DNA of 64,000 nucleotides from Mariniflexile sp. TRM1-10 (lineage in GTDB: Bacteria; Bacteroidota; Bacteroidia; Flavobacteriales; Flavobacteriaceae). Below, in pieces: positions 56,280 to 64,000 of this stretch. The position numbers were made by a program, and so were the translations under genes. The notes beneath the pieces are model-generated. The model worked only from the letters and a program-made list of their open reading frames with translations, ran no database searches and was not told the origin of the DNA. The stretch spans positions 4,794,326-4,858,325 of the forward strand of contig NZ_CP022985.1 in NCBI RefSeq assembly GCF_003425985.1, written 5' to 3'. Within the stretch, counting starts at the first letter, position 1. Each line of letters opens with the position of its first letter.

Positions 56280-56677
56280 ATGAAAAAAACACATTCAATT
56301 AGTATTAAGAATGACAGTAGCTGTTATTTTAATTCAAACACTTCGTTTTAAATTTACTGCGCATCCAGATAGTGTATATATTTTTGAAAAAGTAGGACTA
56401 GAACCTTATGGCAGAATAGCTATAGGTATTTCAGAACTTATTGCCGGCATTTTATTGCTAATACCAAAAACAATTTGGGCTGGGGCCATTGTAACTCTGG
56501 GAGTTATTAGTGGTGCCATATTAATACATTTAATAACATTAATTAGGCATTGAAATAAATAAAGATGGAGGTATGTTATTTTATACAGCTATACTAACTT
56601 TTATACTATCTGCAATGATTCTGTATTTACATAGAAAATGCACCTTTAAAAAACAATCATTAATTAATGATTGTTAA
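56280..56677 (+). pseudogene. Frameshifted DoxX-like membrane protein
   Basis: Three reading-frame pieces join into one DoxX-like protein. MKKHIQLVLRMTVAV is restored if the run of seven A at 56283-56289 loses one base. The middle piece (56311-56553) has RFKFTAHPDSVYIFEKVGLEPYGRIAIG. The last piece (GIEINKDGGMLFYTAILTFILSAM) is restored by removing a four-base ATTA duplication near 56547. The uninterrupted middle frame alone would give 80 aa. Either a recent pseudogene or assembly errors at short repeats. Confidence 0.65.
56652..56675. terminator. 24-bp perfect palindrome between convergent genes
   Basis: AACAATCATTAA followed by its exact inverse. It overlaps the end of the doxX-like reading frame and the end of the minus-strand YhhN-like gene. 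Could act as a hairpin in both directions, but lacks a clear T-run. Confidence 0.5.
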
Positions 56678-57389
56678 TTAACATATTTACTTCTTCTCGC
56701 TCAACTTCCTGCTCTATTTTAGATTGCTTATAGAAGAAATAAAAGGCTAATACATATAAGGTTGTAGAAACAGCATTAAGCAAGTTTCTTTCTGAAATAT
56801 AAGTATATGCTACCCAAATGACTTCACCAAACACAATACACAAAGCACCTATAAACATACTTAAAGACTTTACATTATCTCTATAAAAATAGTTTACTAA
56901 TGAAACCGACAATAGCAATAGCATGACTATGTTATATATCAATTCAATATAGTATTCATTTGTTTGATGAGACACAAAAGGATCTACTATAACCTGCAAA
57001 ACATAAATTAAATATATGTTTAAAATGGTTAAAACCAGTAAATGAATTTTATAATTCCTTAAAACATACACTATAGAAATAGATTTAGAAACTTCAACAA
57101 GTAAAGAAGCATATGCTAATATGTATAAAGAATTTCCTAAAAAATAATCAATGTCATGCGAAATATAAGGCACTATAAAAATCATTAAATCTGAAATAGA
57201 AAACAACACTAAAAAAAGTGTAAAAAATAATGACTTTCTTTTTACCGTTACAAAATATAACAAAGTAACTACTGGCAATATAATTGATTTGAGAGCGTTT
57301 GCAATTACATCTTCATCGCTAAACTGAAATACAACAGATAGAATATAAAGTAATAATGCTAAAATCACCAAGACTTTCGACTTGTTCAT
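56664..57389 (-). CDS. YhhN-like multi-pass membrane protein (copy 2)
   Basis: 241 aa from MNKSKVLVILALLLYILSV; a frame 36 bases longer exists. Seven or eight hydrophobic segments, with LFSISDLMIFIVPYIS in the position of the FSFLGDLSSVFF region of copy 1. Similar in length and layout to the gene at 55348 but clearly diverged. Possible YhhN/TMEM86 family. The upstream palindrome at 57440 suggests coregulation with copy 1. Confidence 0.65.
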   Translation of the reverse strand: MNKSKVLVILALLLYILSVVFQFSDEDVIANALKSIILPVVTLLYFVTVKRKSLFFTLFLVLFSISDLMIFIVPYISHDIDYFLGNSLYILAYASLLVEVSKSISIVYVLRNYKIHLLVLTILNIYLIYVLQVIVDPFVSHQTNEYYIELIYNIVMLLLLSVSLVNYFYRDNVKSLSMFIGALCIVFGEVIWVAYTYISERNLLNAVSTTLYVLAFYFFYKQSKIEQEVEREEVNMLINNH

Positions 57390-57439
57390 AATAACAATTT
57401 TTGGTTGAAGTACAAACATACACAAATTTTACAATTAAA

Positions 57440-57462
57440 CGATAAAAAAATACATTTTATCG
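57440..57462. promoter_or_regulatory. CGATAAAA palindrome upstream of YhhN-like copy 2
   Basis: CGATAAAA, seven bases, TTTTATCG, lying 50 bp before the start of the gene at 57389 and matching the site at 56157-56178 in position and arms. The right arm continues into a second CGATAAAA at 57461. Confidence 0.5.
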
Positions 57463-57475
57463 ATAAAAACAACAC

Positions 57476-59497
<2,022 letters not shown>

Positions 59498-59512
59498 TTA
59501 TTTATAATTATT

Positions 59513-59745
59513 TTTTTAGTACATAACAAAAATGAAGCGTGTCACATTGAGCCTTTCGGAAGCTGAGCTTTTATCTTCAAATGAAAATATATTTTCATTT
59601 GAAGATAAAAGCTCAAGATATACTAAAGTCGAAATGCTATTAAAAACAATATTTCCAATGTCTTTGATTTTAGTTTATCTTGAGCGCAGTCGAAAGGCTC
59701 AGACCGACATCTGAATATATTTGAATTTTTATCATGTACTAAAAA
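59513..59745. mobile_element. MITE-like element with terminal inverted repeats and long palindrome
   Basis: Terminal inverted repeats TTTTTAGTACAT... at 59513-59533 and 59725-59745 match at about 19 of 21 positions. Inside are a second inverted pair (TGAGCCTTTCG / CGAAAGGCTCA) and a perfect palindrome at 59564-59615. There is no room for a transposase. One end of a related copy lies at 18971-19020. It sits between the ligA and prmC genes. Confidence 0.7.
59564..59615. repeat. 52-bp perfect palindrome
   Basis: Two 26-base arms without a loop, left arm starting TGAGCTTTTATCTTC and centre AAAATATATTTT. Every base pairs. It lies inside the MITE-like element and would extrude as a cruciform or fold as a hairpin in RNA. 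Confidence 0.95.
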
Positions 59746-59758
59746 TTATTTTCTAAAA

Positions 59759-60631
59759 TCATTGAGGGGGACTCCACACCCCTTTTATCATTCTATCTTT
59801 TTTAAACATATCTTGCTTTAATTCGATATTGGTAAATTGGTTTTTTACCAATAACTGAATCATATCACTTCCAAAATACTCATTGATCTCAAAAAACAAC
59901 CTCCCGTTTTTAGACAATTTATCAATAGCAAATCGTGTAATCGCTTTATAAAACAATAACGGATCTTCATCTTTAACAAATAATGCCAAATGCGGTTCGT
60001 TATCTAACACATTGGGTTTCATACGCTGCTTTTCTTGCTCCCTCACATACGGTGGGTTTGAAACAATGATATCAAAATTCAAATTTTGAAAATCCGAATT
60101 CCAAGTTTCAGAATTTAATATGTCGGCTTCAATAAATTCAACATGAACCTTATTTAGCCCAGCGTTTTCCTTAGCTATTTTTAAAGCGTTATGACTTACA
60201 TCTAAGCCATAAACTTTGGCATTTGGTAAATGTTTTGCCAATGAAATGGCTATGCAACCACTCCCCGTTCCGATATCTAATATACCTAGTTGGTGGTTGG
60301 TGGTTATTGGTTGGTGATTTAAAATCCATGCAACCAACTCTTCAGTTTCAGGTCTTGGTATTAAGGTATGTTCGTTTACTTTAAAAGGCAATCCATAAAA
60401 TTCGGTGTAACCTAGTATATATTGTATGGGTTGGTGCATTTTTAGTAATTCCAAAGCACCTAAAATAGCATCATAATTTTCAAGTGAAAATTGGGGTTTC
60501 ATTGCCAATTGTAGCCTAGAAACTTTATAATAAGATTCAACCAACATAAAAAAGAAACTATCTACTTCTTCTTTTCCATATAAAAGGTCTAACTCTTTAT
60601 GAAATGTATTTTGTAGGTCTTTTAAATTCAA
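59759..60631 (-). CDS. prmC: Release factor glutamine methyltransferase
   Basis: 290 aa from a TTG at 60631 (MNLKDLQNTFHKELDLLYG). The frame stays open to another TTG at 60685, but that part derives from an intergenic repeat. LIPRPETEELVAWIL, ILDIGTGSGCIAISLAK (SAM site) and IIVSNPPYVREQE (NPPY) identify PrmC, which methylates the GGQ glutamine of release factors. NHQPITTNHQ between the first two motifs is encoded by a TTGGTGGTTATTGG-type simple repeat. Confidence 0.93.
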   Translation of the reverse strand: MNLKDLQNTFHKELDLLYGKEEVDSFFFMLVESYYKVSRLQLAMKPQFSLENYDAILGALELLKMHQPIQYILGYTEFYGLPFKVNEHTLIPRPETEELVAWILNHQPITTNHQLGILDIGTGSGCIAISLAKHLPNAKVYGLDVSHNALKIAKENAGLNKVHVEFIEADILNSETWNSDFQNLNFDIIVSNPPYVREQEKQRMKPNVLDNEPHLALFVKDEDPLLFYKAITRFAIDKLSKNGRLFFEINEYFGSDMIQLLVKNQFTNIELKQDMFKKDRMIKGVWSPPQ

Positions 60632-60757
60632 AGTTTTTCTTTTTAATCTAAATAATTCCACGAAGACCTTGCCTCCGGTATCCAATTCACATCTCCTTTG
60701 GAGAGTCCAGAACTACCAAAAAAAGCAGTTCTAGGCAATGTAAATCAAAATCGTTAA

Positions 60758-61249
60758 TTATAAATCCTTTACCATCCAAACACCACAGGAGTAATGCCCC
60801 GTATTTCCTAAAGCACCTTTTAAATGTTTAAATCCGTAACTTTCATAAATATGAATAGCAGCTTTAAGTTGTGGCGTGGATTCCAAATAACATTGTTTAT
60901 ACCCTAAATTTTTAGCAGCAGACAAACAATTTTCAAAAAGGAGCCTTCCATAACCTTTCCCTCTTACTTTAGGTGAAAAATACATCTTTTGGATTTCACA
61001 CACATCCTCTTCAAAATCCTTTAAAGGTTTTATGCCACCACCGCCCAAAATCTCACCATCCTGTTCAATTACGAAATAAACATCATTATCGTTTTGATAC
61101 GATTCGTACATGCGTGGTGTTTCTTCGTCTGAATACGCCGTACCTTCCAAAGGAATTTTAAACTCATGAAAGCATGCCCTAATGATCTGCTCTATTTGAG
61201 CGTTATCACTAGGTTCTATTTTCCGAATAACTATAGTATCTTTACTCAC
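60758..61249 (-). CDS. GNAT family N-acetyltransferase
   Basis: 163 aa. VIEQDGEILGGGGIKPL, CEIQKMYFSPKVRGKGYGRLLFENCLSAAKNLGYKQCYLES (acetyl-CoA loop VRGKGYG) and AIHIYESYGFKHL are the standard GNAT motifs. The substrate is unknown. Divergent from the LEA-like lipoprotein gene. Confidence 0.93.
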   Translation of the reverse strand: MSKDTIVIRKIEPSDNAQIEQIIRACFHEFKIPLEGTAYSDEETPRMYESYQNDNDVYFVIEQDGEILGGGGIKPLKDFEEDVCEIQKMYFSPKVRGKGYGRLLFENCLSAAKNLGYKQCYLESTPQLKAAIHIYESYGFKHLKGALGNTGHYSCGVWMVKDL

Positions 61250-61313
61250 TTTAAAATGTTAATTTTGTATCGAAATTTATCGGGATGAAGATACAAAATC
61301 TAAAAAAATTGGG

Positions 61314-61766
61314 ATGAAACGCATTATAATCTTATCAACAATATTGCTTACCTTTTTAAACTGTTCCGTAAATGAGAAACCCGAATTTTTAGGAGTTGAA
61401 AATATAAAAATTCTTGAATCCACCCCAGAATACATTATTCTTACCGCAGATGCTTTTTTTGAAAACCCAAATATTATTAGCGGCGAATTGCATGTTAATA
61501 ACATAAAAGTTTTTGTTAACGATAGCGAAATGGCTTCGGTTTCGTCTAAAAAATTTGAAGTGCCTGCTAAAAAAGATTTTTCAATACCTTTAACAGCCCA
61601 TGTGCCTGTTGATAGTATTTTTGGCGATGAACATTTAAGCAGTTTAATTGGCAGCTTGCTAACCAAAAAAATGACCGTACAGTATAAAGGTGCGATTAAC
61701 TACAAAGTTTTAGGCTTTTCGCATACCTATGCTATTGACAAAACCGAAGAAGTAAAAATAAAATAA
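61314..61766 (+). CDS. LEA type 2 family lipoprotein
   Basis: 150 aa. The leader MKRIIILSTILLTFLNC has a lipobox cysteine at 17. VENIKILESTPEYIILTADAFFENPNIISGELHVNNIKVFVND is the LEA14-like (WHy) beta domain. Probably a periplasmic or outer-membrane lipoprotein. ribD follows 10 bp later in the same direction. Confidence 0.85.
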   Translation: MKRIIILSTILLTFLNCSVNEKPEFLGVENIKILESTPEYIILTADAFFENPNIISGELHVNNIKVFVNDSEMASVSSKKFEVPAKKDFSIPLTAHVPVDSIFGDEHLSSLIGSLLTKKMTVQYKGAINYKVLGFSHTYAIDKTEEVKIK

Positions 61767-61776
61767 TCCATATTTT

Positions 61777-62781
61777 TTGACCAGTCACGAAACATATTTA
61801 AAACGCTGTATAGACATTGCCAAAAACGGCTTAGGCACTACCAGACCTAATCCCATGGTAGGTAGCATCATTGTTCATAACAATCAAATTATAGGCGAAG
61901 GCTTCACCAGTGCTTATGGTGGTAATCATGCCGAAGTAAATGCAATTAACTCGGTAAAGGACAAATCACTTTTAAAGGAATCCACAATATATGTCACTTT
62001 AGAACCCTGCTCCCATTTTGGGAAAACACCACCTTGTAGCGACTTAATCATTAAGCATCAAATACCCCATGTAGTTATTGGCTGTATTGACGACAATATA
62101 CAAGTAGCAGGAAAAGGGATTGAAAAACTAAAAAAAGCGGGTTGCCATGTGGTTATTGGAATTGCAGAAAACGAATGTAAAGCGCACCACAAACGTTTTT
62201 TTACATTTCACAACAAAAAACGCCCTTATATCATTTTAAAATGGGCAGAAACGGCTGATGGCTTTATAGCTCCGGAAACTAAAAACGAACAAAAACCCGT
62301 TTGGATAACCAATGAATATTCCAGGCAACTGGTTCATAAATGGCGTGCCGAAGAACAAGCCATTTTAGTAGGGACCAATACGGTTCTGCAAGACAACCCG
62401 AGTTTAACGGCAAGGGATTGGACAGGGCAAAACCCTATCCGTATTGTCATTGATAAAGAGAACAAGCTTTCTGAAGCATATACCGTTTTTAATAATGAAG
62501 CTAAAACCATAACACTTTCAAATAAGGACATTGATTTTTCAAAAAATACAGCACAGCAAATTTGCGATATACTCTTTAAGAACAACATCAATTCTGTAAT
62601 TATTGAAGGCGGTGTAAAAACATTACAAACATTTATTGATGAAAATCTTTGGGATGAAGCGCGCGTATTTACAGGAAACATCCACTTCAAAAAAGGAGTA
62701 AAAGCTCCAAAATTCTCAGAAACATTAATTTCTGAAGAAACCATTATGGGCGATACGCTTAAAACCTACAAAAATGATTAA
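61777..62781 (+). CDS. ribD: Bifunctional riboflavin deaminase/reductase
   Basis: 334 aa, starting at TTG. The deaminase domain has the zinc site HAEVNAI and EPCSHFGKTPPC; the reductase domain (from about 150) has ILKWAETADGFIAP and ILVGTNTVLQDNPSLTAR. It performs the second and third steps of riboflavin synthesis. It overlaps the HAD gene by 8 bp and could be coupled to it. Confidence 0.96.
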   Translation: MTSHETYLKRCIDIAKNGLGTTRPNPMVGSIIVHNNQIIGEGFTSAYGGNHAEVNAINSVKDKSLLKESTIYVTLEPCSHFGKTPPCSDLIIKHQIPHVVIGCIDDNIQVAGKGIEKLKKAGCHVVIGIAENECKAHHKRFFTFHNKKRPYIILKWAETADGFIAPETKNEQKPVWITNEYSRQLVHKWRAEEQAILVGTNTVLQDNPSLTARDWTGQNPIRIVIDKENKLSEAYTVFNNEAKTITLSNKDIDFSKNTAQQICDILFKNNINSVIIEGGVKTLQTFIDENLWDEARVFTGNIHFKKGVKAPKFSETLISEETIMGDTLKTYKND

Positions 62782-63385
62782 AACCATTATATTCGACTTT
62801 GGCAATGTCTTCATCAATTTAGATATTGAAGGCGCTATCAAGCGTACTTTTAACGAATTTAAAATTGATGCCTTTTCGGAGGAAATGACTGCCTTTAACA
62901 GCTTTTACGAACAGGGTTTAATTTCAACCGAAGAATTTATTGAGTTTTACAGCGAAAACTTTCCAAATCTTTCAAATGACGAACTCATAGACATTTGGAA
63001 TTTTATGCTGAAAGATTTTCCCGAACATCGATTGGAATTTTTAAAACAATTAAAAGCGACTTCAAAATACAAGCTCATTCTTTTAAGCAACACCAACGAA
63101 CTTCACATAGATTGGATTAAAAAACAGGTACCGTTTTACGAAGTATTTAAAAATTGCTTTGATGTATTTTATTTATCGCACGAAATCAATTTAAGAAAAC
63201 CAAACCGCGAGATTTTCGACTTTGTTTTAAAGGAAAACAAACTGAATGCAAATGAATGTCTTTTCATAGATGATAACAATGATAATTGCCATACCGCTAA
63301 ACTATTAGGTATAGAAACATGGCACATCAACCCTAAAACCGAAGACATTGCAAACTTATTTAAAATTAAAAATAGTTTATTTTAA
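62774..63385 (+). CDS. HAD family phosphatase
   Basis: 203 aa. IIFDFGNVFINLD carries the nucleophile (first Asp; the second catalytic Asp position is Asn in DFGNV, a pattern common in YihX-like HADs). LILLSNTNELH, NLRKPNREIFDFVL and LFIDDNNDNCHTA are motifs II-IV. YihX-like enzymes dephosphorylate sugar phosphates. The overlap with ribD raises the possibility that it supplies the riboflavin-pathway phosphatase, which is an inference. Confidence 0.9.
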   Translation: MIKTIIFDFGNVFINLDIEGAIKRTFNEFKIDAFSEEMTAFNSFYEQGLISTEEFIEFYSENFPNLSNDELIDIWNFMLKDFPEHRLEFLKQLKATSKYKLILLSNTNELHIDWIKKQVPFYEVFKNCFDVFYLSHEINLRKPNREIFDFVLKENKLNANECLFIDDNNDNCHTAKLLGIETWHINPKTEDIANLFKIKNSLF

Positions 63386-63390
63386 TTGGT

Positions 63391-63999
63391 TTGATTGAAA
63401 AAGACACATATAAAACCATTGAAACTTCAGTCGAAGGTATTTTATTTAAAGAAAAAAACAGTAAGTTTTTTGGTTATGCTTATCCTGTTTTAAATGAAGA
63501 CGATGTAAAACTGCATCTAGACGCATTAAAAAAAGAACATCATGCCGCCAGACATTGGTGCTATGCCTACCAACTAGGAACAGAAAATATTTTGTATCGT
63601 GCCAATGATGATGGCGAACCTAGTAATTCTGCGGGCATGCCTATTTACGGTCAAATACAATCGTTTGAAGTTACCAACATTTTAATTGTAGTGGTTCGTT
63701 ATTTTGGCGGTATAAAATTAGGCGTTGGTGGTTTAATAAGTGCTTACAAAGCAACGGCGCAATTAACCCTTGAAGAAGCATCCATTGTTGAAAAAACTAT
63801 CAATGTTGACTATATAATCGCTTTCGATTATAAAAACATGAATACCGTAATGCGTATTATTAAGGAGAAAAATTTAAACATTACTAATCAAAAATTAGAA
63901 ATGGATTGCCAAATAACAATTTCTGTTAGAAAAAAAGAGGCGAAATCAGTTTTCGAAGCTTTCAATCACCTTTTTGAAATCGATATAAAAGAACTTTAG
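63391..63999 (+). CDS. YigZ/IMPACT family protein
   Basis: 202 aa, complete, starting at TTG. ARHWCYAYQLG, YRANDDGEPSNSAGMPI and VVVRYFGGIKLGVGGLISAYK are the UPF0029 N-terminal domain motifs; the C-terminal 65 residues form the ferredoxin-like DUF1949 domain. The role of bacterial homologues is unsettled, possibly ribosome-related. Lies 5 bp after the HAD gene in one operon. Confidence 0.93.
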   Translation: MIEKDTYKTIETSVEGILFKEKNSKFFGYAYPVLNEDDVKLHLDALKKEHHAARHWCYAYQLGTENILYRANDDGEPSNSAGMPIYGQIQSFEVTNILIVVVRYFGGIKLGVGGLISAYKATAQLTLEEASIVEKTINVDYIIAFDYKNMNTVMRIIKEKNLNITNQKLEMDCQITISVRKKEAKSVFEAFNHLFEIDIKEL

Positions 64000-64000
64000 A

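Noticed and set aside
60632..60685. Longer prmC start at TTG 60685
   Set aside because: The extra 18 residues come from a TCTCCTTTGGAGA-type intergenic repeat, while the family N-terminus begins at about 60631.

Overview
The window is chromosomal DNA of a member of the Flavobacteriaceae (Bacteroidota). This rests on the AT-rich base composition, genes that start without clear Shine-Dalgarno sequences and sometimes with TTG, two promoters fitting the Bacteroidota TTG / TAnnTTTG pattern, TonB-dependent receptors with an N-terminal carboxypeptidase-like domain, family-specific proteins (DUF6146, DUF6787, DUF4835, DUF6913, BatA, TIGR02757) and the Bacteroidota-type omega subunit. I cannot name the genus or species.

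The window has two parts. Positions 1 to about 15100 are an accessory region. Nearly every gene lies on the minus strand, most stand alone, and most encode small proteins of unknown function. Recognisable products are a lipoprotein with a HEXXH zinc-peptidase motif (cut by the window edge), a RibD/DHFR-like reductase, a DUF925 nucleotidyltransferase-like protein, a DJ-1/PfpI lipoprotein, a MORN-repeat protein and a CdiI_2-type immunity protein without a toxin partner. These are followed by two small HTH regulators, an AAA ATPase plus PD-(D/E)XK-like protein operon, and a large protein with a HEPN-like motif. At least five of these genes end in the same roughly 50-65 bp element at the stop codon, as integron cassettes end in attC. 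The HEPN-like gene is bounded by a 12-bp inverted repeat, and a long imperfect direct repeat lies upstream of both it and the ATPase gene. No integrase or transposase gene is visible. My reading is a mobile or formerly mobile single-gene cassette region with a defence flavour.

Positions 15137 to the end are core genome. In order: a ferredoxin divergent from a LuxC-like acyl-CoA reductase, serC and serA; small DUF genes leading into a metal-type TonB receptor and a macroglobulin-like surface protein; folE and a LolD-like ATPase; an iron-uptake operon (siderophore receptor plus PepSY membrane protein) behind a promoter with palindromic operator candidates; TIGR02757, an M61 protease and a glycosyltransferase; and a BatA - dihydroorotase-like - DUF4870-like - esterase operon.

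There follows a long minus-strand series: a two-component system, coaE, ybbR-like, glycosyltransferase, enoyl-ACP reductase, recN, DUF4835, coaBC, rpoZ, bamD, dapA and DUF6913. It links coenzyme A synthesis, fatty acid synthesis, outer-membrane assembly and lysine/peptidoglycan precursor supply. The window ends with a split 5'-nucleotidase pair, two YhhN-like membrane proteins around a frameshifted doxX, ligA, a palindromic MITE-like element, prmC, a GNAT gene, an LEA-like lipoprotein, ribD, a HAD hydrolase and a YigZ protein.

No rRNA, tRNA, CRISPR array or complete insertion sequence was recognised.
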